Positions 56,244 through 64,000 of a DNA stretch of 64,000 bases are shown here, one piece after another. Source of the DNA: Desulfuribacillus stibiiarsenatis (GTDB lineage Bacteria; Bacillota; Bacilli; Desulfuribacillales; Desulfuribacillaceae); NCBI RefSeq assembly GCF_001742305.1, contig NZ_MJAT01000012.1, positions 186,001-250,000 on the forward strand, read 5' to 3'. The translations under genes were made by a program, and so were the position numbers. Within the stretch, counting starts at the first letter, position 1. Each line of letters begins with the position of its first letter. The notes beneath the pieces are model-generated. The model ran no database searches and had not been told where the DNA came from. It saw only the letters and a program-made list of their open reading frames with translations.

Positions 56244-56720
56244 ATGAAAGCTGAATTTATTAATCCGTTTATCAAGTCGTTTAAACGAATCTTTAATACA
56301 CAATTTAACCAAGAGGTTGAGATTGGGGATATCTCAGTTACGAAACAACCCATCATATCGAAGGATTTATGTGTCATAATTGGCATTACAACAGATTTGT
56401 CTGGACAAATCGTATTTGCTATGTCTGAAAGTACAGCTAAATATATTTGCAGTACGATGATGATGGGAATGGAAGTTGCAGAAATCGACGAGATGGCGCG
56501 CAGTGCAATTCAGGAATTCTATAATTGGGTGTGTGGTCATTCGGCAGAAGATTTCTTAACAATTGACCCACCACATACAATTGATATAACACCTCCTATG
56601 TTTAGCATAGGACAAACTCAAATGTACGCTGCTGCAGGTCTTATTTTGCTTGTACCACTAAAGCTTCAAAATGATGGAGTCGTGGAATTGTACGTATCTC
56701 TTAAATCGCGTGTGATTTAA
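56244..56720 (+). CDS. cheX: CheX-type chemotaxis phosphatase-like protein
   Basis: CheX dephosphorylates CheY-P. The 158 residues show the family motif in EIDEMARSAIQEFYNWVCG, with the catalytic Glu and Asn at about 91 and 94 (ExxN). The ATG at 56244 follows AGGAG. No other chemotaxis gene is nearby, so its CheY-like partner must be elsewhere. The frame extends upstream to 56220 without a ribosome binding site. Confidence 0.85.
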   Translation: MKAEFINPFIKSFKRIFNTQFNQEVEIGDISVTKQPIISKDLCVIIGITTDLSGQIVFAMSESTAKYICSTMMMGMEVAEIDEMARSAIQEFYNWVCGHSAEDFLTIDPPHTIDITPPMFSIGQTQMYAAAGLILLVPLKLQNDGVVELYVSLKSRVI

Positions 56721-56778
56721 TTAAAGTAACTCTTTATTATCGATGTCAATTTATTTAATCGATGGAGGTGAGTGTACT

Positions 56779-58167
56779 TTGCATGAAAATCAAAGGATGA
56801 TTGATACTGAAATTGCAGTAATCGGTGCTGGACCTGGTGGCTACATAGCAGCAATCCGAGCGGCGCAATTAGGGAAGTCTGTCACATTAGTAGAAAAACA
56901 TCATATTGGTGGGATTTGTTTGCACCATGGATGTATTCCATCAAAAGCGCTTGTAACAATAGCAGAAAAGTACAATCAGACAAAAGATTTACAGTATCTA
57001 GGGATACATTGTGAAAACGTGCGTATTGATTTCGCTGAATCTCAAAAGTGGAAACTGTCTGTTATTCATCAGTTAACAGAAGGTATCCAATTCCTATTGA
57101 AAAAATACAAAGTAAAGACCATTTACGGTCATGCATCTTTTGTGAATAGGAATACGATCTTAGTCGAATCAGACGGCCATTCCGCTCATATACATTTTCA
57201 AGATTGTATCATATCAACTGGCTCCGTCCCAATTGAGATACCGAGCATTCCATTTGGAGGAAATATTTTATCATCTTCAGAAGCGCTTGCACTAGAAGAG
57301 ATTCCAATGAGCATGGTCGTTATCGGTGGTGGTTACATAGGAATCGAGCTTAGTCAAGTGTTTGCAAGGCTAGGGACTAAAGTAACGATTTTAGAAGGTT
57401 CACCTTCGATATTAACTGGCTTCGAATCTCGAATAACAAGCTACTTGAAGAGGAATTTAAAGAAATATTGCGTGGATGTGGTTACGAATGTAAAGGCAAC
57501 AAGCAGTTATACCAGTGAGAATTCTGTAACGGTAGAATATATTGATGGAGATTCGGGCAAGGCCATTACTGCAGAGAAGGTTCTTGTGACTGTAGGGCGC
57601 AAACCGAATACTGAAGATTTGCACTTAGCAAATGCACAGATTAATGTTGACGATAAGGGATATATTATCGTAGATTCGTTACATAGAACAAGTTCCTCGA
57701 ATGTGTATGCGATTGGCGATGTCACACAAGGCATTGCATTAGCACATCGAGCTTCCTATGAAGGGAAATTAGTCTCCGATTATATAGCAGGTGTCAAACG
57801 CAAGAAGTCATGTAGTGTTTTACCGACAGTCGTTTTTTCAGATCCGGAAATCGCTTCTGTGGGGTTTTCAGAACAACAGGCGAAAGAGAAAGGTTATCCT
57901 GTAAAAGTGGTTCGCTACTCTTATGGTGCTAATGGACGGGCGCTCGTATTAAATGCAGCAGAAGGTTTTGTAGCGATTGTTGTCAATCAGGAGAATCAAA
58001 AAATTCTAGGTGCACAAATCGTTGGGATTGAGGCATCGAATTTAATTGGTGAAATCAGTTTGGCCATCGAATTAGGGGCATCGATACAAGATATAGCATT
58101 GACAATCCATGCTCACCCTACATTATCTGAACTACTTATGGATGCTGCAGAACAATTTAACGAATAA
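56779..58167 (+). CDS. lpdA: Dihydrolipoyl dehydrogenase
   Basis: The flavoenzyme re-oxidises dihydrolipoamide in 2-oxoacid dehydrogenase or glycine cleavage complexes. It has the FAD motif VIGAGPGGYIAAIRAAQLG, the redox disulfide in GGICLHHGCIPSKAL, the NAD motif VVIGGGYIGIELSQV, and the His-Glu dyad region HAHPTLSELLMDAAE at the C-terminus. The TTG at 56779 follows GGAGGTGAG. Its 462 residues are usual. No E1, E2 or glycine cleavage genes lie next to it; the partner complex is unknown. Confidence 0.92.
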   Translation: MHENQRMIDTEIAVIGAGPGGYIAAIRAAQLGKSVTLVEKHHIGGICLHHGCIPSKALVTIAEKYNQTKDLQYLGIHCENVRIDFAESQKWKLSVIHQLTEGIQFLLKKYKVKTIYGHASFVNRNTILVESDGHSAHIHFQDCIISTGSVPIEIPSIPFGGNILSSSEALALEEIPMSMVVIGGGYIGIELSQVFARLGTKVTILEGSPSILTGFESRITSYLKRNLKKYCVDVVTNVKATSSYTSENSVTVEYIDGDSGKAITAEKVLVTVGRKPNTEDLHLANAQINVDDKGYIIVDSLHRTSSSNVYAIGDVTQGIALAHRASYEGKLVSDYIAGVKRKKSCSVLPTVVFSDPEIASVGFSEQQAKEKGYPVKVVRYSYGANGRALVLNAAEGFVAIVVNQENQKILGAQIVGIEASNLIGEISLAIELGASIQDIALTIHAHPTLSELLMDAAEQFNE

Positions 58168-58172
58168 GCGAT

Positions 58173-58203
58173 AAACACTAATTCCTTGGATTAGTGTTTT
58201 TTT
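58173..58203 (+). terminator. Terminator after lpdA
   Basis: AAACACTAAT and ATTAGTGTTT pair exactly around a 7-base loop, followed by a long T run. Confidence 0.9.
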
Positions 58204-58257
58204 TATTTGTTTTTGCAAACAATAAGTAAAAGAAATTGCAAAAATGGTGGTGTATCG

Positions 58258-59106
58258 ATGCAGACGATGTGGAAAGGTTCAATTAGCTTTGGTTTAGTGA
58301 ATATACCAGTGAAGATGTTTACGGCAACAGAAGATAAAGATGTCCGTTTTCGGCAACTACATAAAGAAGATCATTCTCCGATTAAATATATTCGCTCGTG
58401 TCCCAATTGTGGCAAAGAGTTAGCAAATGATGAAATAGTCAAAGGTTATGAATATCAGCCTGGGGAATTTGTAATTATGAATGAGGATGACTTTAAGGCA
58501 ATCGCTCCTGAAGCTTCAAAATCAATTGAGATTATCGATTTTGTAGACCTGAAAGAAATTGATCCGATTTTTTATGATAAAACATATTATCTTGCTCCAA
58601 ATGAAACTGGTGATAAGGCGTATACACTTTTAAGGAATGCTATGAAAGATATGGACAAGATAGCAATTGCTAAGATTATCATTCGTGATAAAGAAAGCCT
58701 TGCAGTCGTACGTATTTATAAACAATGTATTGTTTTGGAAACAATTTTTTACCCGGATGAAATACGGAGCGTAGAATATGTCCCAGGTGTTCCTAAAGAT
58801 TCTGCATTAATTAACGATAACGAATTAAAAATGGCGAAACAAATCATTGAAAATTTATCTACGAACTTTGAGCCTGAGAAATACACGAACGAATACCGAC
58901 AAAAGCTGTTAGATTTGATTGAATCAAAGGTAGAAGGAAAAAACATTACGAAAGCTCCTGTCGCTGCTAAGAACAACGTTGTAGACTTAATGAGCGCATT
59001 ACAGGCGAGCTTAGAAGAAACCCAAAAGCGATCATCACCGAAAGAACAGAAGTCTGCAAAGAAAAGAGCAACAAAAAAAGAAAAAGATGCTATTGCAAGC
59101 TCATAA
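58258..59106 (+). CDS. ku: Non-homologous end-joining protein Ku
   Basis: Bacterial Ku binds DNA ends as a homodimer and recruits LigD. The 282 residues begin MQTMWKGSISFGLVNIPVK, the family start, with RQLHKEDHSPI and the YEYQPGEFV segment of the Ku core. The C-terminal tail is Lys/Ala-rich (KKRATKKEKDA), as in Ku proteins that also bind DNA in that way. The ATG at 58258 is used; an upstream frame enters the terminator. It heads the operon with both LigD-type genes. Confidence 0.96.
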   Translation: MQTMWKGSISFGLVNIPVKMFTATEDKDVRFRQLHKEDHSPIKYIRSCPNCGKELANDEIVKGYEYQPGEFVIMNEDDFKAIAPEASKSIEIIDFVDLKEIDPIFYDKTYYLAPNETGDKAYTLLRNAMKDMDKIAIAKIIIRDKESLAVVRIYKQCIVLETIFYPDEIRSVEYVPGVPKDSALINDNELKMAKQIIENLSTNFEPEKYTNEYRQKLLDLIESKVEGKNITKAPVAAKNNVVDLMSALQASLEETQKRSSPKEQKSAKKRATKKEKDAIASS

Positions 59107-59117
59107 GGATGATCGAT

Positions 59118-60068
59118 ATGTTTCCTAAAATTATATATCCAATGGAGCCACAAAGCTCTGAAGTAGTTCCGACAGATGCTAATTATTTGCATAGTGTAAA
59201 ATGGGATGGTGTGCGTCAGTTAGTATTTGTGAGTCAAGAAGGAGTACGGATTCAAAATCGTCAAACTCATGACCGCACGAGTACATACCCGGAGCTTCAC
59301 CAGTTAAAGCAAATATCAAATGGGAAAGAAATGGTTTTTGATGGAGAAGTAATTTCTTTAAAAGACGGTAAACCTAATTTTTCAAAAGTTATGAAAAGAG
59401 ATTTTGTGCGATCGGAAGCAGTTGCAAAAAAATTAAATAAAACGTATCCGATTACATATATGATTTTTGATTTGCTTTACATTGATGGTAAAAATTTGAT
59501 GCAAAGAACCCTCGGGGAAAGGTTGGAATTATTGCAACAGGTCATTCAGGAACAAAACGAGAATATTCAAATTGTGTCTCATATTAATAATGGTGAAGCG
59601 TTATATCAGACGACCCAATCAATAGGACTTGAGGGAATCGTGTCTAAGCATAAAGAAAGTTTTTATCATCAAGGAGAAAAACGAAAAGATTGGTTGAAAA
59701 TAAAGCATATTAAGGATATTAACGTTGTAATCGGTGGCTACACAGTTAAGAATGAGCTTCTAAATTCATTAGCTGTTGGAGTTTACCATCAAGTAGAAGG
59801 AATCAATCATAGGAAATTCATTTATATAGGAAATGTCTCTACAGGCTTAAATATGCAAGAAATACGGCTACTCAATCAAGAGTTGAAAAAAGTACATGTT
59901 TTGACATCGCCGTTTGTTAATTATAAAAAAGATAAACTAAATCAATACTGGGTAGAGCCAATGTTTACTTTAAAAGTAAATTACTTAGAATTTACAGATG
60001 AAGGTAGGTTGCGTCATCCTACAATTCAGGGTTTTCTTACAATACCAGCACAAGATTGTATACTTTAG
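59118..60068 (+). CDS. ligD: ATP-dependent DNA ligase, LigD ligase domain
   Basis: This ligase seals broken ends in end-joining. The adenylated lysine is in SVKWDGVRQL (about residue 28), motif III-like YMIFDLLYIDG, and motif IV GLEGIVSKHKES; an OB-fold follows to residue 316. The nuclease and polymerase domains found fused in many LigD proteins are missing; the polymerase is the next gene. ATG at 59118 with AAGGATGA ahead. Confidence 0.92.
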   Translation: MFPKIIYPMEPQSSEVVPTDANYLHSVKWDGVRQLVFVSQEGVRIQNRQTHDRTSTYPELHQLKQISNGKEMVFDGEVISLKDGKPNFSKVMKRDFVRSEAVAKKLNKTYPITYMIFDLLYIDGKNLMQRTLGERLELLQQVIQEQNENIQIVSHINNGEALYQTTQSIGLEGIVSKHKESFYHQGEKRKDWLKIKHIKDINVVIGGYTVKNELLNSLAVGVYHQVEGINHRKFIYIGNVSTGLNMQEIRLLNQELKKVHVLTSPFVNYKKDKLNQYWVEPMFTLKVNYLEFTDEGRLRHPTIQGFLTIPAQDCIL

Positions 60069-60082
60069 AAAGGGGTGAGTAT

Positions 60083-60979
60083 GTGGATTATCAATTAACA
60101 ATCAATAACAAAATTATTAAAATTACAAATCCGAATAAAGTATTGTGGCCTAAAGATCAAGTTACAAAGTTACAATACGTATCATATATCATGAAGATGG
60201 CTGATTATATTCTCACATACTCTAAACATCGCTATTTAACAACGATTCGATATCCAGACGGAGTAGAAGGCAAAAACTTTTATCAAAAAAACATTCCAAC
60301 TCACGCTCCAGAATGGATTGAGAGTAAGGTTTGGAATGGCACCAATTATATATTACCCAATGAAAAAGAAACGTTAGTTTGGTTGGCGAATCTAGCATGT
60401 TTAGAATTGCATGTTTCCTTCAATACCTGGAAAAAAGATGATTTCCCCACTGAGTTAGTATTCGATCTTGACCCGACGGATGTCACGAGGTTTGAGCATG
60501 TATTAGAATTGGCTTTACACTTGAGAGATATTCTATTGCAACTAGGACTCACATCTTACCCTAAAACGTCAGGTGCGTCTGGATTGCAAGTGTATGTACC
60601 CATCCAACCCAAATACCCTTATGAGCTGACCAGACAAATTGGTAAATTTATAGCGGAATACATGCAACATATGTACCCTAAGGATATTACGGTAGAAAGG
60701 CTAGTAAAAATGCGTGGGAACAAGCTGTATGTTGATTATCTACAACACTGGAGAGGGAAAACATTGCCCGCTCCCTATAGCGTGAGGGCAAAAGAGACAC
60801 CAAATGTATCAACTCCAGTCACGTGGAAAGAGGTAGAAAAAGGCTTTATACCATCTGATTTTACAATTTTTAATGTTCCTAATCGATGTGAAAAATATGG
60901 GGACTTATTCCATTGGAAAGAGCGACAGTCATTAGATATTATTCTTGATTTTTTAAATAAAGAGCGAATTGATACATAA
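60083..60979 (+). CDS. ligD: LigD-type polymerase/primase
   Basis: This is the archaeo-eukaryotic-primase-type polymerase domain of LigD, which fills ends during repair. The 298 residues show the metal-binding motif ELVFDLDPTD, then KTSGASGLQVYVPI and a RPGxxV-like KMRGNKLYVDYLQH segment. GTG start behind AGGGGTGA. Stand-alone, it follows the ligase gene by 14 bases. A strong terminator closes the ku-lig-pol unit. Confidence 0.92.
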   Translation: MDYQLTINNKIIKITNPNKVLWPKDQVTKLQYVSYIMKMADYILTYSKHRYLTTIRYPDGVEGKNFYQKNIPTHAPEWIESKVWNGTNYILPNEKETLVWLANLACLELHVSFNTWKKDDFPTELVFDLDPTDVTRFEHVLELALHLRDILLQLGLTSYPKTSGASGLQVYVPIQPKYPYELTRQIGKFIAEYMQHMYPKDITVERLVKMRGNKLYVDYLQHWRGKTLPAPYSVRAKETPNVSTPVTWKEVEKGFIPSDFTIFNVPNRCEKYGDLFHWKERQSLDIILDFLNKERIDT

Positions 60980-61012
60980 GATTAATTTGTATTGAAGTAA
61001 ATTTGTATAAAG

Positions 61013-61052
61013 GAAAGGAAGGCCTCCATTGAAGCCTTCCTTTCTTTTTTTT
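61013..61052 (+). terminator. Terminator after the end-joining operon
   Basis: GAAAGGAAGGC and GCCTTCCTTTC pair exactly around a 10-base loop and end in eight T. It also lies just past the stop of the minus-strand channel gene. Confidence 0.9.
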
Positions 61053-61887
61053 AAGAATTTGATGTATCACGATTCCCTTGACTGTTTATGAGTAATTGCT
61101 TAATTTCACTAACTTCTTTTCTTAAAGAAACAACTTCTTTTTCTAATGAGACTGGTTCATTATTTTCTAAATCATCACTGTCCTCGGCATCTTCTTTGTG
61201 GGAAATAACAGCCACCTCCTGCACATTATTTACGATTACACCTATAAACAAGTTAATGATAATAAATGTACCAACTAATATAAATGCAACGAAATACCAC
61301 CATGCCCATGGAGCATCCACTAAAATTGGCCGCATTACGCCGCTTGCCCAAGACTCAAGAGTAACAACCTGGAACAACGTAAGTAGAGTGGAGTGTAAAG
61401 ATCCAAAATACTCTGGTGCAATATCCTTGAACAACGAGGTTCCTATGACGGCAAATATATAGAATATAATACCCATAAGTATCATGATATTACCGATAGC
61501 TGGTATGGTTCGGAAGAGAGCTGCAACGAGTTTTTGTAAGGACGGGATTACGGTAATCGCACGCAATACCCTTAATACTCTCAAAACACGAAGAACTGAA
61601 ATTAAGTGCCCCCCAACAAATAAATGACCACTGGCTACGATGATAAAGTCAAAGACATTCCAACCACTGCGGAAAAAACCAGAAGGCTTAAGTGCAGTCA
61701 TACGTAGGACTATTTCTAATGTAAAAGCCCATAGAAAAACGACTTCCATCCAATGGAAAAATTGCTGATTCGGATCTAAAATGTTTGGATAAGTTTCAAA
61801 ACCAATCACAACGGCATTTAGAATAATAAGACTAATGACAGAACTATTAAATAATCGATGACTTACGATGTATTGAATTGATGTCAT
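61051..61887 (-). CDS. NaChBac-type voltage-gated sodium channel
   Basis: The 278 residues form one six-helix voltage-gated channel subunit that acts as a tetramer. Segment S4 has arginines at 100, 103, 106 and 109 in VLRVLRVLRVLRA. The selectivity filter is TLESWAS at 176-182, followed by GVMRP, the same as in NaChBac of alkaliphilic bacilli. S6 is rich in Ile/Phe with an Asn (IINLFIGVIV). The C-terminal tail has an acidic linker (EDAEDSDDLE) and a heptad-like coiled coil (LEKEVVSLRKEVSEIKQLL). In bacilli such channels serve sodium re-entry for pH homeostasis and motility; here that is inference. An AAAGGGG site precedes the ATG. Confidence 0.93.
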   Translation of the reverse strand: MTSIQYIVSHRLFNSSVISLIILNAVVIGFETYPNILDPNQQFFHWMEVVFLWAFTLEIVLRMTALKPSGFFRSGWNVFDFIIVASGHLFVGGHLISVLRVLRVLRVLRAITVIPSLQKLVAALFRTIPAIGNIMILMGIIFYIFAVIGTSLFKDIAPEYFGSLHSTLLTLFQVVTLESWASGVMRPILVDAPWAWWYFVAFILVGTFIIINLFIGVIVNNVQEVAVISHKEDAEDSDDLENNEPVSLEKEVVSLRKEVSEIKQLLINSQGNRDTSNS

Positions 61888-62066
61888 AATGTACCCCTTT
61901 CTCTTGCTACATAAGAGTTTATCAAAACTTCAATCGGGATGGTAGCGTAATATTTTCGTCAGATTGTAAAAAATCAGTTAAATTTTATGAATTTAGGAGG
62001 AATTCCATAGTAACGATGTTGAATGATAACATTATGGTTCTTTTGACTAAAGGAGATTTTATATAA

Positions 62067-63549
62067 ATGAAATTGTTAATAATCATAACCGATAATAAAC
62101 AAAAAAACGATTATAAAGCTTTATTTCCTAATGAAATGCTATATACTTTACAATTTTATATAGCAACAGATCTGGAAAGATCCGAGGTGATTCATCAATG
62201 TATCAGTGAATCAGATGCAGCAATCGTTGACGTCAGTACTTCCGAAGAAAGCCAGTGGCATATGTTTTTCGAATCGATAGTAACTAGAGATTACTTTGCT
62301 CCGTATCCAGTGCTGTTTGTGCTAAAAGATGTCGAAAATTTTGATTATAATTGTACTCAACATGCAATGATTGATTTTATCAAGCCACCATTAATGCAAA
62401 AAGAATTAGAATTGAAATTGCGCCTATTCAATCAAAATCGTAACACGTTACAACAATGTCTAGATTTGAATAGTACTGCATTACAGGCTGTCGCTAATGC
62501 AGTAGCAATTACGAATCCAAATGGAAAGATTATTTGGGTAAATCATGCTTTTACTAAGCTTACAGGTTATGAGAAAGAAGAAGTAATTGGCAACTTTCCA
62601 AGAATATTAAAATCAGATAAACAAAATTCTATGGAATATGAACGATTATGGAAAACGATTAAAAATGGTGAGGTATGGCAGGGTGAGCTAATCAACAGAA
62701 GAAAAAATGGAACCGAATATATTGATGAAATGACAATAACACCACTCTTGCACGATGATTCGAATACGATTAGTCACTTTGTTGCGATAAAAAAAGATAT
62801 TACAGCAAGAAAGATGCATGAAAAACAATATAATGCCGATATAGAACTTGCCAAAGCAGGTGCAAAAGGGCGCCTTAAGTAGAGCGATATATGACCATTT
62901 AATCGATATCGACGGATTACATATTAACTCAGAGCAACTAGCGGGAGATATGTACGCATGGTATAAGATCGATAAATATAGATATGGGATTATTCTATAT
63001 GATGTTATGGGCCATGGATTATCAGCAGCATTAGTATCTATGTCCATTCGCTCACTTCTTCGTGGAATTATCTCGAAGTATCAAGAACCTACACAAGTGA
63101 TTCGTGAATTGAATTATCACATTTACAACTTATTCCAGGACAATGAAAGGTTTTCTAGCTTCTTCTTCACTACATTATACATATTAGTAGATAGTTACAA
63201 AAAAGAAATCCAATATGCTAATGCTGGCCATCCGCCAGGGCTCTTGCTATCGAATGATGGTACTTTGCAAATACTAGATAAAGGATGTATTCCATGTGGT
63301 ATTTATTCGAAAATCTCTATTGATAAAGGAGTCTTTCATTATCAGCCAAAAGCGAAGATTCTAATATATACAGATGGTCTTATTGATAGTGTAGACAGCT
63401 TAGGAGTAAAACCAACATCAGTAGTAGAGCAATGCTTTTCACAACAAAGAGGCACTAACAGTCGTAATACAATACAAAATATTAGACAACTAATTAAAGA
63501 GAATAAAAGAAACGACGATATATGCATTGTGTGTGCGACTTTAGCATAA
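62067..63549 (+). pseudogene. Receiver-like/PAS/PP2C (SpoIIE-type) phosphatase, frameshifted
   Basis: Two frames encode successive parts of one protein. The first (62067-62882) has a degenerate receiver-like domain (AAIVDVS, then DFIKPPLMQKEL) and a PAS domain near residues 140-250 (WVNHAFTKLTGYEKEEV) with a PAC tail ending ITARK. The second (from 62848 to 63549) is a SpoIIE/RsbU-type PP2C domain with AGDMYAWYKID, YDVMGHGLSAALVSMS, ANAGHPPGLLL and TDGLIDS. Joining ELAK to QVQKGAL at 62853-62856 by removal of one base restores the normal linker. The second part has no ribosome binding site. This is a real mutation, a sequencing error or, less likely, programmed frameshifting. It would act on an anti-sigma antagonist system. 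Confidence 0.8.
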
Positions 63550-63569
63550 TGTCATTTTAAAGGGTGGTC

Positions 63570-64000
63570 ATGGTGAAGGAACGAGAGTGGCTTCTATTTT
63601 TTCAACAATTGAATGGTATTGGGTCTATTACGATGAAGAAAATCTATGATTATTTCGGCAGCTTTTCCTCTGCAGCATTGGCAAAGCACGAGCAATTTCG
63701 AAACGTAGGATTATCTAGTCGCGTCATTGATGAAATTGTATCAAAGGTGGATGGTGGCCTAGATGGTATTGAGTCATTTACATTAGAATGCCGAAAACGG
63801 GAAATCCATATCTTAACGGTATTGGATGATGATTATCCGACTTTACTTAAAGAATTATACGATCCACCATGGGCATTATTCGTTAAAGGAAATCGTCACA
63901 TTCTTAATGAACATTCTATTAGTGTAGTAGGAACAAGGGAGCCGAGTTTCTACGGAAAATATGTGTGTAACGAACTTGGAAAAACACTTGCCTTGCATGA
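63570..64000 (+). CDS. dprA: DNA processing protein DprA, N-terminal part (cut by window end)
   Basis: DprA protects incoming single-stranded DNA and loads RecA in natural transformation. The visible 143 residues include a helix-hairpin-helix-like N-terminus (LNGIGSITMKK), the DYPTLLKELYDPPWALFVKG block and the start of the Rossmann-like fold, SVVGTREPSFYGKY. AAAGGGTGG precedes the ATG. The frame is open to the window edge. In B. subtilis dprA also follows this cluster. Confidence 0.95.
   Translation, partial: MVKEREWLLFFQQLNGIGSITMKKIYDYFGSFSSAALAKHEQFRNVGLSSRVIDEIVSKVDGGLDGIESFTLECRKREIHILTVLDDDYPTLLKELYDPPWALFVKGNRHILNEHSISVVGTREPSFYGKYVCNELGKTLALH

Noticed and set aside
62018-62066. 16-codon frame ending at the base before the phosphatase start, as a leader peptide
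   Set aside because: The nearest AGGAGG is about 15 bases from its ATG, too far for a good site, and the peptide has no regulatory residue bias.
62848-62882. Programmed frameshift in the PAS-PP2C gene
   Set aside because: No recognised slippery heptamer or stimulatory structure is seen at the junction; mutation or sequencing error is simpler.
1-64000. CRISPR arrays, tRNA or rRNA genes, insertion sequences, prophage genes
   Set aside because: No regularly spaced repeats, tRNA-like cloverleafs, rRNA segments, transposase or phage genes were recognised. The element at 55911-55980 has stems too short and no anticodon arm for a tRNA.

Overview
This window reads as one contiguous chromosomal segment of a low-GC, endospore-forming Bacillota. 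Most of it is the conserved core cluster known from Bacillus subtilis as dapF / yloC-remA-gmk-rpoZ-coaBC-priA-def-fmt-rsmB-rlmN-prpC-prkC-rsgA-rpe-thiN-spoVM / rpmB / yloU-fakA / recG / fapR-plsX-fab / rnc-smc-ftsY / ylxM-ffh-rpsP-khpA-ylqD-rimM-trmD-rplS / lepB-rbgA-rnhB-ylqG-ylqH / dprA. Sporulation markers (SpoVM, an alpha/beta-type SASP, YlbJ, a probable CsfG sRNA) show a spore former. A DUF116 protein, FabK as enoyl-ACP reductase and a CheX give a mixed bacilli/clostridia flavour, as in a deep-branching Bacillales lineage. I cannot name the species. I found no rRNA, tRNA, CRISPR array, insertion sequence or prophage.

Layout. 1-16.5 kb: end of dapF, then a long plus-strand housekeeping operon (nucleotide, CoA and thiamine metabolism, translation start and rRNA modification, PrpC/PrkC signalling) that ends with the 27-residue spoVM and a strong bidirectional terminator. 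16.5-22.3 kb: rpmB on the minus strand, then yloU, fakA, a DegV protein, recG and a SASP gene. 22.4-28.9 kb: the ylb block (csfG, rsmD, coaD, ylbJ, ylbK, ylbL, tmcAL, yceD, rpmF), which B. subtilis carries elsewhere. 29-36 kb: a complete FapR-controlled fatty-acid synthesis operon with a recognisable FapR operator and FabK. 36-51.8 kb: RNase III, a radical SAM protein, SMC, the two SRP GTPases, ribosomal proteins, RimM/TrmD, signal peptidase, RbgA, RNase HII and the flagellum-related orphans YlqG and YlqH.

51.8-63.5 kb is an accessory stretch where B. subtilis has sucCD. It holds a paired CrcB fluoride channel, YraN, an aromatic-acid-exporter-type membrane protein, ComM, an orphan CheX, a lone dihydrolipoamide dehydrogenase, a non-homologous end-joining operon (Ku, a separate LigD-type ligase and a separate LigD-type polymerase), a NaChBac-type voltage-gated sodium channel and a frameshifted receiver-like/PAS/PP2C phosphatase gene. 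The window ends inside dprA.

Start positions were chosen by ribosome binding site and family N-terminus, so several genes begin later than the longest open frame; TTG starts are common. The observations most worth checking are the CsfG-like sRNA with a sigma-G-type promoter at 22400-22580, a pair of structured intergenic elements sharing a 12-mer, the phosphatase frameshift, and an 11-G tract inside trmD.
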